This document shows positions 1-6,662 of a DNA stretch of 12,261 bases, one piece after another (the stretch's first letter is position 1; each line of letters begins with the position of its first letter). The DNA is from Clostridia bacterium. Its GTDB lineage: Bacteria; Bacillota_A; Clostridia; Christensenellales; Aristaeellaceae. Under the pieces are notes generated by a model, which made no database searches, was not told where the DNA came from, and worked only from the letters and a program-made list of their open reading frames with translations. Made by a program: the position numbers and the translations under genes. The stretch lies in contig CAAEDZ010000301.1 of the NCBI GenBank assembly GCA_900754775.1, forward strand, positions 1-12,261. The letters run 5' to 3'.

Positions 1-725
1 CCAAAGGAGCGGGCGAAGGGGTTTTTCAGGCAGCGCACGGGGTGGCCGAGGCGCTTGCCGGTGACCACGGTGTCGATGTCGCGCGCGGCGAGGATCTTTT
101 TCTTGTAGTTGGGGTGGACCTGGCACTCGGTGGCGCAGAGGAAGCGCGTGCCGACCTGCACGCCCCGCGCGCCGAGCATGAACGACGCCGCGATGCCGCG
201 GCCATCGGCGATGCCGCCCGCAGCCAGCACGGGAACATCCACCGCGTCCACCACCTGCGGCACGAGGGCCATGGTGGTCAGTTCGCCCACGTGGCCGCCG
301 GATTCGCAGCCCTCGGCGATGACGGCGGTCGCGCCCTCGCGCGCCACGCGCTTGGCGATGGCCACGGAGGGGACGACGGGCACCACCTTGATGCCCGCGG
401 GCACCCATTCCTTCATGTAAACGCCGGGCAGGCCCGCGCCGGTGGTGACGACCGGCACCTTTTCCTCGAGGATGACTTTGCCCACCTCGGGGGCGTGCGG
501 GCTCATCAGCATGACGTTGACGCCGAAGGGGCGATCCGTCATTTCGCGGCAGGCGCGAATCTCCTTGCGCAGGTATTCGCCGGGGGCGTTCATGGCCGAG
601 ATGATGCCCAGCCCGCCGGCGTTGGAGACCGCCGCGGCGAGGATATGCTCGCTCACCCAGGCCATGCCGCCCTGGAAGATCGGGTACTCGATGCCGATGC
701 GGTCGCAGACGTCGGTATGGATCAT
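1..725 (-). CDS. fabK: Enoyl-ACP reductase II FabK (3' part beyond the window)
   Basis: This is an FMN-dependent enoyl-[acyl-carrier-protein] reductase that catalyses the last reduction of each type II fatty-acid elongation cycle in the cytoplasm. I translated it directly from the minus strand. There are 241 complete codons and no stop before the window edge, so about 70-80 C-terminal residues are missing compared with the usual 310-320. It opens with MIHTDVCDRIGIEYPIFQGG, the FabK/nitronate-monooxygenase TIM-barrel start. It has NAGGLGIIS near residue 36, the ESGGHVGE motif whose His145 matches the catalytic histidine of FabK, AAGGIADGRG near 167 (FMN phosphate loop) and QVGTRF near 190. The ATG overlaps the acpP stop as ATGA, implying translational coupling, with a modest purine-rich stretch upstream. 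A 2-nitropropane dioxygenase-like enzyme is the alternative, but synteny with fabH and acpP makes FabK very likely. Confidence 0.93.
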   Translation of the reverse strand, partial: MIHTDVCDRIGIEYPIFQGGMAWVSEHILAAAVSNAGGLGIISAMNAPGEYLRKEIRACREMTDRPFGVNVMLMSPHAPEVGKVILEEKVPVVTTGAGLPGVYMKEWVPAGIKVVPVVPSVAIAKRVAREGATAVIAEGCESGGHVGELTTMALVPQVVDAVDVPVLAAGGIADGRGIAASFMLGARGVQVGTRFLCATECQVHPNYKKKILAARDIDTVVTGKRLGHPVRCLKNPFARSF

Positions 726-946
726 GCGTTCTTCGCCTCTTCGATCTTGGCAATGAGGTCCTTCATGGTGGTGACGCTCTGGTCGAGTTCGATGCTCACG
801 CCCAGTTCGTCCTCGATCTGCATGACGAGGTCGGCCACGTCGAGGGAATCCAGTTCCAGTTCGGCAAAGCTGGAATCCATGGTGATGGTGTTAACGTCGA
901 TGCCCTTGTAGTCCGCCAGCAGAGCGGCAACTTTTTCGAAGATCAT
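722..946 (-). CDS. acpP: Acyl carrier protein
   Basis: A 74-residue acyl carrier protein, the soluble carrier that holds growing acyl chains on a 4'-phosphopantetheine arm. It is acidic, of typical length, and carries the prosthetic-group motif LELDSLDVADL with the attachment serine at residue 34. The start chosen is the ATG giving MIFEKVAA, preceded by GGAGGA seven bases upstream. A longer reading from a TTG five codons upstream would swallow this ribosome binding site and is unlikely. It lies 40 bases after fabH and its stop overlaps the fabK start by four bases. Its placement between fabH and fabK indicates the fatty-acid synthesis ACP rather than a polyketide or D-alanyl carrier protein. 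Confidence 0.96.
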   Translation of the reverse strand: MIFEKVAALLADYKGIDVNTITMDSSFAELELDSLDVADLVMQIEDELGVSIELDQSVTTMKDLIAKIEEAKNA

Positions 947-953
947 GGTGTCA

Positions 954-959
954 TCCTCC
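954..959 (-). promoter_or_regulatory. Ribosome binding site of acpP
   Basis: GGAGGA on the minus strand, seven bases before the acpP ATG at 946. It decides the start against the TTG at 961, which would lie upstream of it. Confidence 0.8.
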
Positions 960-986
960 AAATGTGTTTTTTATCGGAAAAGGAAG

Positions 987-1946
987 TTACTCCTTTGTCC
1001 ACGTGAGTACGCACGCGCCGGTGGTCAGGCCCGCGCCAAAGGCGCTCATGGCCAGTTTGTCGCCCGCGCGCAGGCGGCCGGCGCGGTTTTCTTCGTCCAG
1101 CAGAATGGGCACGCTGGCCGAGGAGGTGTTGCCCCGCACCTCGACATTCATGGGGAATTTCTCGATCGGCTGCTTGAGGCGCACGCGCGCGGCGTCGATG
1201 ATGCGCTTGTTGGCCTGATGGAGAAGGAAGTGGTCGATGTCGTCAAGCGCCACGCCCGCCTTTTCGCAGACGGCGCGCAGATCGCTGACAGAATGGGAAA
1301 CGGCGAATTTGTAGATCTCCGGGCCGTCCATGTGCAAGGCGCGCGCGGGGACGCGGCAGGTGGCGAAGGGGCTGTTGCCCGGATCGGGGTACATGTTGAG
1401 GTGGGTGGCGTCGCCCTGACTGGTGAGCAAGGTGGCCATGAGGCCGCCCTCTCCCCCATCGACCACGGCCGCGCCCGCGCCGTCGCCAAAAAGCACGCAG
1501 GTGGAGCGGTCCGTCCAGTCGACCATGCGGGTCATGCCCTCGGCGCAGACCACCAGCACGCGCTTCGCCTTGCCGGAAACGGTGAGCGCGTCGGCGAGGT
1601 CGAGGGCGTAGAGAAAGCCCGCGCAGGCTGCGTTTACGTCCAGCGCCGGGCAGTCCGCGCCGATCTCCGCCTGCAAAAGGCAGCCGAGGGAGGGGGTGAT
1701 GGTGTCCGGCAGGACGCTGGAGGCAAGGATATAGTCGATGTCCGCGGCGACAAGGCCGGCGTTTTCCAGCGCGGCGTTGGCGGCGCGGGCGGCGAGCTGC
1801 AAAAGCGTCTCGTCGGTGATGACCTGCCGGGAGCGGATGCCGGTGTGGGTGCGTATCCACTCATCCGAGGTATCGAGGAATTTGCTGAGATCGTCGTTGG
1901 TGAGCGTGTGCGCGGGCAGGGCGCTGCCGGTCCCCAGTATCCTCAT
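987..1946 (-). CDS. fabH: Beta-ketoacyl-ACP synthase III FabH
   Basis: Condenses an acyl-CoA primer with malonyl-ACP to start type II fatty-acid synthesis; its primer choice helps set branched or straight chains. The protein has 319 residues, normal for FabH. The catalytic triad is visible: Cys108 in DVNAACAGF, His243 in LLHQANKRI and Asn273 in RGNTSSAS. The N-terminal segment LDTSDEWIRTHTGIRSR and the glycine-rich FGAGLTTGA near the C-terminus are also typical. The ATG overlaps the fabT stop (ATGA) and follows GGAGGG at seven-base spacing, so the much longer in-frame reading that extends back through fabT is not the real start. It lies second in the operon after the repressor gene, the usual Firmicute order. 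Confidence 0.96.
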   Translation of the reverse strand: MRILGTGSALPAHTLTNDDLSKFLDTSDEWIRTHTGIRSRQVITDETLLQLAARAANAALENAGLVAADIDYILASSVLPDTITPSLGCLLQAEIGADCPALDVNAACAGFLYALDLADALTVSGKAKRVLVVCAEGMTRMVDWTDRSTCVLFGDGAGAAVVDGGEGGLMATLLTSQGDATHLNMYPDPGNSPFATCRVPARALHMDGPEIYKFAVSHSVSDLRAVCEKAGVALDDIDHFLLHQANKRIIDAARVRLKQPIEKFPMNVEVRGNTSSASVPILLDEENRAGRLRAGDKLAMSAFGAGLTTGACVLTWTKE

Positions 1947-2419
1947 GCGTTTTCCCTCCTCGCGCCGTCGTATTCTTCGACCTTCTGGCGCATAAATTCG
2001 TTGATGCTCGCAAGGGCGGAGAGCAGGGCCTCGCGCTGGGCCGGTTCCAGAGCGCGCGACACGGCGCGCAGCATCTGGCGGTGAAAGTAGCGGTGGGCGG
2101 TCTCGGCGCGGCGGCCTTCCTCGGTGAGGCGCACGCGCACGCGGCGGCCATCCTCCTTGGAGCGGTCCTTGGTGATAAAGCCCTTCTTTTCCAGCCGCTT
2201 GACGGCCATGGTCACCGAGGGCGGGGTGATGTCCAGTTCCTGCGCGATGTCGGTGATGGCGGCGTCGCCCTTGCGCTTGCCGATGCATTCGAGCATGTGC
2301 ATCTCGCTGAGGGTGAGGCTGCCGTTGCTCAGGTGGCGCAGCATGACCTCCTCCACCTTCAGCACGGAGCGGTAGGTGGTGGTGAACAGCTCGTTGAGCG
2401 TGGCAAGATCAGGGTCCAT
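1943..2419 (-). CDS. fabT: MarR-family fatty-acid synthesis repressor FabT
   Basis: A 158-residue MarR-family winged-helix regulator. The N-terminal stretch VLKVEEVMLRHL, then SEMHMLECIGK and the later HRYFHRQM match, from memory, the streptococcal FabT pattern (VIEEVNLR, KEMHTIDVIGK, HKRFHKAM). The helix-turn-helix occupies roughly residues 54-80, with recognition helix TPPSVTMAVKRLEKKG and wing DRSKEDGRRVRVRLT. In streptococci FabT represses the fab operon, with acyl-ACP as co-repressor; the same role is inferred here from its first position ahead of fabH-acpP-fabK. The start is set by GGGAGG seven bases upstream. It has its own promoter and a dyad over the transcription start that could be its autoregulatory site. 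It overlaps fabH by four bases. Confidence 0.9.
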   Translation of the reverse strand: MDPDLATLNELFTTTYRSVLKVEEVMLRHLSNGSLTLSEMHMLECIGKRKGDAAITDIAQELDITPPSVTMAVKRLEKKGFITKDRSKEDGRRVRVRLTEEGRRAETAHRYFHRQMLRAVSRALEPAQREALLSALASINEFMRQKVEEYDGARRENA

Positions 2420-2431
2420 CGCGCGCCTCCC

Positions 2432-2451
2432 AAACGTTTAATTAAGCTAAA
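2432..2451 (-). promoter_or_regulatory. Candidate FabT operator (imperfect dyad over the fab transcription start)
   Basis: Just after the -10 box the minus strand reads TTTAGCTTAATTAAA (2451-2437), an imperfect inverted repeat. It contains the perfect 8-base palindrome TTAATTAA and runs into a second one, AAACGTTT (2439-2432). A repressor bound here would cover the transcription start. It does not match the streptococcal FabT site as I remember it (TTTGA..TCAAA), so assignment to FabT rests on position alone. Confidence 0.4.
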
Positions 2452-2453
2452 TA

Positions 2454-2482
2454 ATCATAATGCCGGGAAGTGGAAATGTCAA
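2454..2482 (-). promoter_or_regulatory. Sigma-A-type promoter of the fabT-fabH-acpP-fabK operon
   Basis: On the minus strand the -35 hexamer TTGACA is at 2482-2477 and the -10 hexamer TATGAT is at 2459-2454, with a 17-base spacer. The predicted transcript start is near 2447, giving a leader of about 28 bases before the fabT ATG. One mismatch to consensus in twelve positions at the ideal spacing makes this convincing. Confidence 0.85.
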
Positions 2483-2522
2483 GGCTTTTTGCCAGAAGAT
2501 AGCATGGGCGTAAATATTTTAA

Positions 2523-2552
2523 CGTTGGGCGGCGAAAAAAGCGCCCCCAACG
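2523..2552 (-). terminator. Probable terminator hairpin of the sugar operon
   Basis: On the minus strand, 41 bases after the last stop codon, CGTTGGG plus GGCG pairs with CGCC and CCCAACG. This gives an 11-base-pair stem with one bulged base and a seven-base loop CTTTTTT. The run after the stem is TTAAAATATTT rather than a clean T tract, so termination may be weak or partly factor-dependent. Its place between the sugar operon and the fab promoter fits a terminator. Confidence 0.6.
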
Positions 2553-2592
2553 GCGCGGGCCGGTGAGGGCGGAGCGAAGTCCAAAGAGGCGT

Positions 2593-3600
2593 TTAATAGA
2601 ACGGGGGCATATCGCCGACGATGGCCTGAATGCGCGCAAGCTCTTCTTGGGAGAATTCCATGTTTTCAAGCGCCTTCAGGTTGTCCAGTATCTGCGCGGG
2701 GCGACTGGCGCCGATGCACAGCGAGGTCATGGCCGGGTTGTTCAGCGCCCACGCCAGCGCCATCTGCGACAGCTTCTGGCCGCGTTCCTGCGCGATTTCG
2801 TTCAGCTTGCGGGCGGCCTCGACGTAGGCTCCCTGCGCCGTTTCGCGCGAAAGGAACACGCTCGGCCCCGCCGCGCGCGAATCTGCAGGAACGCCGTGGA
2901 AGTACTTGTCGGTGAGGATGCCCTCGGCCAGCGGGCAGAAGGCGACGGCGCCGACGCGCTTTTCGAGCAGCACGCTTTGCGCGTCCTTTTCAAATTCGCG
3001 GTTGAGCATCGAATAGCGCGGCTGGCTGATGAGCAGGCGCACGCCCATGGAGGCGAGGATGTCGTAGGCGCGGCGGGTGTCCTCGCCGGAGTAATTGGAA
3101 ACGCCCACATACAGCGCCTTGCCGCTCCTGACCGCGCACGCCAGCGCCTCCATGCTCTCCTCCAGCGGCGTATCCGGATCCGGGCGGTGATGGTAGAAGA
3201 TGTCCACATAATCGAGCTTGAGGCGCTTGAGGCTCTGATCGAGGCTGGCGAGCAGGTTCTTCTTCGAACCCCACTCCCCATACGGGCCGGGCCACATGTA
3301 GTAGCCCGCCTTGGTGGTGACGATCAGTTCATCGCGGTAGGCGCGCAGGTCTTTGGAAAGCACGTCGCCGAGAAATTCCTCGGCCGCGCCCGCAGGCGGG
3401 CCGTAGTTGTTGGCGCAGTCTATGTGGGTGATGCCATGATCGAACGCGGTAAAGAGCATCGCCTTGGCGTTCTCCCGCGTGGTCTGTTCGCCGAAGTTGT
3501 GCCACGTGCCCAGAGAAAGGACGGGCAGCTTCAGCCCGGAAGCGCCGCAGCGGCGGTAGATCATGCCGCCATAGCGCTCCTCATTTGCCTGATAAGCCAT
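2593..3600 (-). CDS. Aldo/keto reductase, YghZ (L-glyceraldehyde 3-phosphate reductase) type
   Basis: A 335-residue NADPH-dependent aldo/keto reductase of the YghZ/Gpr and potassium-channel-beta-like branch. From memory it shares with E. coli YghZ the opening ERYG.M.YR.CG.SGL.LP.LSLG.WHNFG, then THIDCANNYGPPAGAAEE, TTKAGYYMWPGPYG and LKRLKLDYVDIFYHHR. The catalytic tetrad reads Asp61, Tyr66, Lys97 and His138, all present. It follows the LacI-type gene by 12 bases, with GGAGGA ahead of the ATG, and is the last gene of the sugar operon. E. coli YghZ reduces L-glyceraldehyde 3-phosphate and methylglyoxal. In this setting a likely task is reducing an aldehyde from rhamnose or uronate breakdown, such as L-lactaldehyde, but the substrate is an inference. 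Confidence 0.94.
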   Translation of the reverse strand: MAYQANEERYGGMIYRRCGASGLKLPVLSLGTWHNFGEQTTRENAKAMLFTAFDHGITHIDCANNYGPPAGAAEEFLGDVLSKDLRAYRDELIVTTKAGYYMWPGPYGEWGSKKNLLASLDQSLKRLKLDYVDIFYHHRPDPDTPLEESMEALACAVRSGKALYVGVSNYSGEDTRRAYDILASMGVRLLISQPRYSMLNREFEKDAQSVLLEKRVGAVAFCPLAEGILTDKYFHGVPADSRAAGPSVFLSRETAQGAYVEAARKLNEIAQERGQKLSQMALAWALNNPAMTSLCIGASRPAQILDNLKALENMEFSQEELARIQAIVGDMPPFY

Positions 3601-3612
3601 AGTTTCCTCCTG

Positions 3613-4701
3613 TCATTTATCCTCGTGGATGGTCAGACCATAGCGCTCGAGGTTCGCGCGCGGCAGGGGCGCGGAGGAACGCAGCGCCACGTTTTGCGTG
3701 AGCATGACGTTCTCCGTCTCCTCGCGGCGGATACAGCGCATCAGCATGCGAAAACACTCCTCGCCCAGCTTGTATGGATCCTGCTCCACGCTGGAGATGG
3801 AGGGCGTGCAGTAAACGGCAATGCTGATGTTGTCAAAGCCGAACACCGCCAGATCTTCCGGCACGCGCAGTCCGCTGCGCAAAATGGCGCTGATGATGCC
3901 CTGCGCGATCATGTCGTTGGAGGTGAGCATGATCTGCGGGCGCTTGTCTGCGGGCGTATCGCGGATATAGGCGCTGAACTGCTCGTAGGCAGGCTGCATC
4001 TTGCCGTTGTTCAGGCGCGGCGTCAGGCAGATATAGCGATCCTCTGCGGGGATGCCACATTCGATCAGCCCCTGCGCAAAGCCTCCATAGCGCTTTTCCA
4101 GATTCTGCTGGTTCTGCAAGACCTCGCCCATGTAGCCAAAGCGCCTGTATCCGTCGTCGTAACAGGCGTGGACGATGGCGCGCATGGTTTCAAAATTGTT
4201 GAACTGCACGCAGGGAAAGCCTTCCAGATAGCGGTCGCCCAACACCAGCGGTATGCCCGCTTCCCGCGCCATGCGGATCGACTTTTCGTCCTGATTGCCG
4301 CCGACGAACATCAGCCCGTCCACCCGGCGCTCCACCAGCGCGGCGACGATCTTTTCCTCTATGTCCGGACGAAAGTGGGTGTCGCCCGTGAGTACGACGT
4401 AATTTTCTTCCTGCGCGCATTGGAGGATGCTGGACACGCACTGGGCGTAGTATTCCGAAGAAATATCGCGCAGGATGACGCCGATCAGCCGCGAATTGGT
4501 TTGGCGCAGGGCGCGGGCGTTGGCGTTTGGCATGTAGTCCAATTTGCGGATGGCGTCCTCGACGCGCTTGAGCGTCTTCTGCGAGACGGCGGCGGTGCCG
4601 TTGACGGCGTGCGAGACCGTCGCCGGAGATACCCCCGCTTCCTTCGCCACGTCGTAGATGGTACAGCGCCTCGCAGCGGCATCCAGTTTGCGTTCAGCCA
4701 T
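3613..4701 (-). CDS. LacI/GalR-family transcriptional regulator, probable repressor of this operon
   Basis: A 362-residue LacI-family regulator. The N-terminal helix-turn-helix is TIYDVAKEAGVSPATVSHAVNG (about residues 14-35), followed by the hinge helix YMPNANARALRQ (56-67), whose alanine-leucine pair normally intercalates at a central CpG of the operator. A periplasmic-binding-protein-like effector domain follows (SRLIGVILRDISSEYYAQ, VDGLMFVGG, TSNDMIAQGIISAILRSGLRVPEDLAVFGFDNI). The start has AAGGA a few bases upstream and lies 21 bases after the hydrolase gene. As an internal member of the operon it is probably autoregulated. The AATCGATT-centred palindromes at the operon head have the central CG expected for this family and are its likely targets. 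The effector is probably the imported oligosaccharide or a product of it; this is not visible in the sequence. Confidence 0.95.
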   Translation of the reverse strand: MAERKLDAAARRCTIYDVAKEAGVSPATVSHAVNGTAAVSQKTLKRVEDAIRKLDYMPNANARALRQTNSRLIGVILRDISSEYYAQCVSSILQCAQEENYVVLTGDTHFRPDIEEKIVAALVERRVDGLMFVGGNQDEKSIRMAREAGIPLVLGDRYLEGFPCVQFNNFETMRAIVHACYDDGYRRFGYMGEVLQNQQNLEKRYGGFAQGLIECGIPAEDRYICLTPRLNNGKMQPAYEQFSAYIRDTPADKRPQIMLTSNDMIAQGIISAILRSGLRVPEDLAVFGFDNISIAVYCTPSISSVEQDPYKLGEECFRMLMRCIRREETENVMLTQNVALRSSAPLPRANLERYGLTIHEDK

Positions 4702-4722
4702 GCGTATCCTTCCCTCTGCGGT

Positions 4723-5682
4723 TCACTTGAGCCCCAGCCCTTCGCAGGCAGCCTCCATCATCAGGTAATGCGCCTGACATTCTGCGGAAGTGCCTTCCTT
4801 TTCAAAGGTGGGCGAACCGGCGCAGCCGTGGATCATCCCCCGCGCGTCCACGCGGCTCGCGGCGTAGGCGCGGGCGCGCAGAGCGCTTTCCAGCGCCGTT
4901 TTCTGGAGCATACCTAATGATACCATTTTCAGGGCCGAATATGCAAACATTTCTGTAAATTCTGTTTCCAAAAATGTTCCTGGGTCGTTGAGAACATCGT
5001 GGAAAGCGCCGCTTTCGTCCTGCCAGGGCAGAATGGCGGCGTACAGCGCGGCAAATTCGCGCGCCGCCCAATCCGCCTCCGGGCGCGCCTGACGCTGAAA
5101 GATCTCCGCCATGCGCATCAGTCCCGTCAGCGCCCAGCCGTTGCCGACGCCCCACAGACACGGGCGCGAAAAAGCGCCGCGCGCCTCGTCCCACTTGTGG
5201 CGGAACAGGCCCGTCTCCCTGTCGTACAGCCGCCGCTTGACGGCCTCGTACAGCGCCACGGCCTCGGCGGCATAGCCTCCCAGCGCCAGCACGTGCGGGC
5301 CCATGCCCAAGCTGTCGGCCCATATCTCGCAGCCGCCGAAGAGCTGGTAGCAGGCGCCGTCCGCCGTGCGCGGCGCGGCTGTGCGCAGGTATTCGATGTT
5401 CAAAAGCGCCGCCTTGCGCAGCGCCTCGTCGCCGCTTGCCTGCGCGGCGCGCAGCACCGGCTCGACGCAAATGGCCGGGTCCACGAGCGCCGGGGTCTCT
5501 TCCACGACGCAGAGGCGGCCATCCCCGGCCTGCCGGACCGCGCAGTCGCGCGCCATGAGTTCCATGGCTTCCAAATCGCCCGTTTCCAGCAGCGCCTGCG
5601 CCGCCATGCCCTGTTCCCAGCACTGCCTCGCCATGCAGAGCATGGCGAGGCGGACTTTCTTCCTTTCAGCCGTCCATTCCAT
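4723..5682 (-). CDS. GH88/GH105-like unsaturated uronyl (rhamnogalacturonyl) hydrolase
   Basis: A 319-residue alpha6/alpha6-barrel hydrolase of the YteR/UGL type. Such enzymes remove the 4,5-unsaturated uronic acid that polysaccharide lyases leave on oligosaccharides, by hydrating its double bond. Visible family marks are CEIWADSLGM, with Asp123 matching the catalytic aspartate (Asp143 in YteR), the hydrophobic barrel repeats, RPCLWGVGNGWALTGL (residues 173-188), WQDESGAFHDVLNDPGTFLETEFTEMFAYSAL and a C-terminal ECQAHYLMMEA. The usual WGRGNGW is WGVGNGW here, so one substrate-site arginine is absent. There is no signal peptide, so it acts in the cytoplasm. The start is the ATG after AAGGTG, eight bases past the permease stop; a longer in-frame reading would overlap the permease. 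With a rhamnosidase in the operon, an unsaturated rhamnogalacturonan fragment is the likely substrate. Confidence 0.88.
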   Translation of the reverse strand: MEWTAERKKVRLAMLCMARQCWEQGMAAQALLETGDLEAMELMARDCAVRQAGDGRLCVVEETPALVDPAICVEPVLRAAQASGDEALRKAALLNIEYLRTAAPRTADGACYQLFGGCEIWADSLGMGPHVLALGGYAAEAVALYEAVKRRLYDRETGLFRHKWDEARGAFSRPCLWGVGNGWALTGLMRMAEIFQRQARPEADWAAREFAALYAAILPWQDESGAFHDVLNDPGTFLETEFTEMFAYSALKMVSLGMLQKTALESALRARAYAASRVDARGMIHGCAGSPTFEKEGTSAECQAHYLMMEAACEGLGLK

Positions 5683-5686
5683 AGGG

Positions 5687-5692
5687 CACCTT
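5687..5692 (-). promoter_or_regulatory. Ribosome binding site of the uronyl hydrolase gene
   Basis: AAGGTG on the minus strand, four bases before the ATG at 5682, overlapping the permease stop codon. It supports this start rather than the in-frame start 90 bases further upstream inside the permease gene. Confidence 0.6.
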
Positions 5693-6656
5693 ACACGCGC
5701 ATGCCGTTGCCGCGCAGGCAATCGACGTAGACCGCGAAGATCAGCACGCCGCCCTTGATGACCTGCTGCCAATATGCCTGCACATTGAGCAGCGTCATGC
5801 CATTGAACAGCACGGAGAGGATGAGGATACCAAACAGCGTGCCCGTCACCTTGCCCTTGCCGCCGGACATGGCGATGCCGCCGAGGATGACAGCGGCGAT
5901 GCCGTCCATATCGTTGCCCTCGCCGTGCTTGGGCATGGCGGCCGCCGTCTGCGAGACGGTGATGATGCCGCCGATGGCGGCGGTAATGGCGGCGATGATG
6001 TGCGAGATGAAGCGCACCTTGGCGGTGTCAATGCCGGCCAACTGCGCCACGCGCGGATTGCCGCCGACGGCAAACACCTTGCGGCCATAGGTGGTGTACT
6101 TGAGGATGTACCAGATGACCACGTACGTCACCGCCATGATGATCAGGCAGAAGGGAACGCCCAGCACGCGGCCGCTGCCGATGAAGCTGTACACCGGATC
6201 GTTGATGCGGATGTAGGCGCCGTTGGTGAGCAGGTAGGCGCCGCCGCGGAAGACGAACTGCATGCCCATGGTGGCGATGATGGGGTTGACGTGCATCTTG
6301 GTGATGATAAAGGCGTTGATGCAGCCGCCCGCAACGCCGACGAGGATGACGATCAGCATCGTCAGATACTGGTTCACGCCCGCTTCATAGAGCATGCCCA
6401 GTATCATGCCGCAGAAGGCGGAGAGCGCGTACTGCGACACATCCAGGCCGCCCAGCAGCATCGCCACCGTCAAACCGGCGGCCATGGTGCCCATGATCGA
6501 GGCGTAGATGCCGATGTTCATCAGGTTGCGGAAGTTCAGGAAGTACGGCGAGGCGATCGAGAAGATGATCACCAGGATCGCCAGCGCGATGACGGTGCTG
6601 ATGTCGCTTTTCATCAGCTTGCGGAACCGTGAGTTCTGGTCCTTTGTGGCCTGCAT
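5691..6656 (-). CDS. Sugar ABC transporter permease, RbsC/XylH type
   Basis: A 321-residue integral-membrane permease of the branched-chain/ribose type (BPD_transp_2 family), expected to act as a homodimer with the tandem ATPase encoded just upstream. Hydrophobic stretches are obvious: VIALAILVIIFSIASPYF near residues 22-39, a following run around 50-70, LTMLIVILVGVAGGCINAFI near 100, and several more to the C-terminal GGVLIFAVYVDCLR. Family marks include LLGGLDVSQ, HVNPIIATMGMQFVFRGGA, the cytoplasmic loop YGRKVFAVGGNPRVAQLAGI and AAVILGGIAMSGGKGKVTGT. The ATG is six bases after the ATPase stop, and its GGAGGT overlaps the end of that gene, so the two are translationally coupled. The transported sugar cannot be read from the permease; the neighbouring glycosidases point to a rhamnose-uronate oligosaccharide. 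Confidence 0.96.
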   Translation of the reverse strand: MQATKDQNSRFRKLMKSDISTVIALAILVIIFSIASPYFLNFRNLMNIGIYASIMGTMAAGLTVAMLLGGLDVSQYALSAFCGMILGMLYEAGVNQYLTMLIVILVGVAGGCINAFIITKMHVNPIIATMGMQFVFRGGAYLLTNGAYIRINDPVYSFIGSGRVLGVPFCLIIMAVTYVVIWYILKYTTYGRKVFAVGGNPRVAQLAGIDTAKVRFISHIIAAITAAIGGIITVSQTAAAMPKHGEGNDMDGIAAVILGGIAMSGGKGKVTGTLFGILILSVLFNGMTLLNVQAYWQQVIKGGVLIFAVYVDCLRGNGMRV

Positions 6657-6662
6657 GGTATG

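Larger units (their letters stand above)
2420..2592. other. Intergenic region between the aldo/keto reductase gene and fabT
   Basis: This 173-base gap separates two transcription units that run in the same direction. It holds the probable terminator of the sugar operon and then the fab promoter and candidate operator, each listed separately. The part around 2431-2460 and 2510-2522 is clearly more AT-rich than the flanking genes. No open reading frame with a plausible ribosome binding site was seen in it. Confidence 0.8.

Noticed and set aside
947..986. Promoter or hairpin between fabH and acpP
   Set aside because: The 40 bases contain only the acpP ribosome binding site and a short T/A-rich stretch; no -35/-10 pair at suitable spacing and no stem were seen.
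987..2288. A 433-residue reading of fabH extended upstream through fabT
   Set aside because: The first 114 residues are the out-of-frame shadow of fabT. The FabH fold starts at the ATG at 1946, which has GGAGGG in front and an ATGA overlap with fabT.
2563..4917. A 784-codon plus-strand open frame opposite the aldo/keto reductase and LacI-type genes
   Set aside because: It is antisense to two genes with clear family motifs and ribosome binding sites. Its translation is low-complexity and rich in Arg, Ala, His and Gly, as expected of mirror frames in GC-rich DNA.
5683..5772. A 30-residue N-terminal extension of the uronyl hydrolase
   Set aside because: It overlaps the permease C-terminus, is arginine-rich shadow sequence and lacks a ribosome binding site, whereas the ATG at 5682 has AAGGTG.
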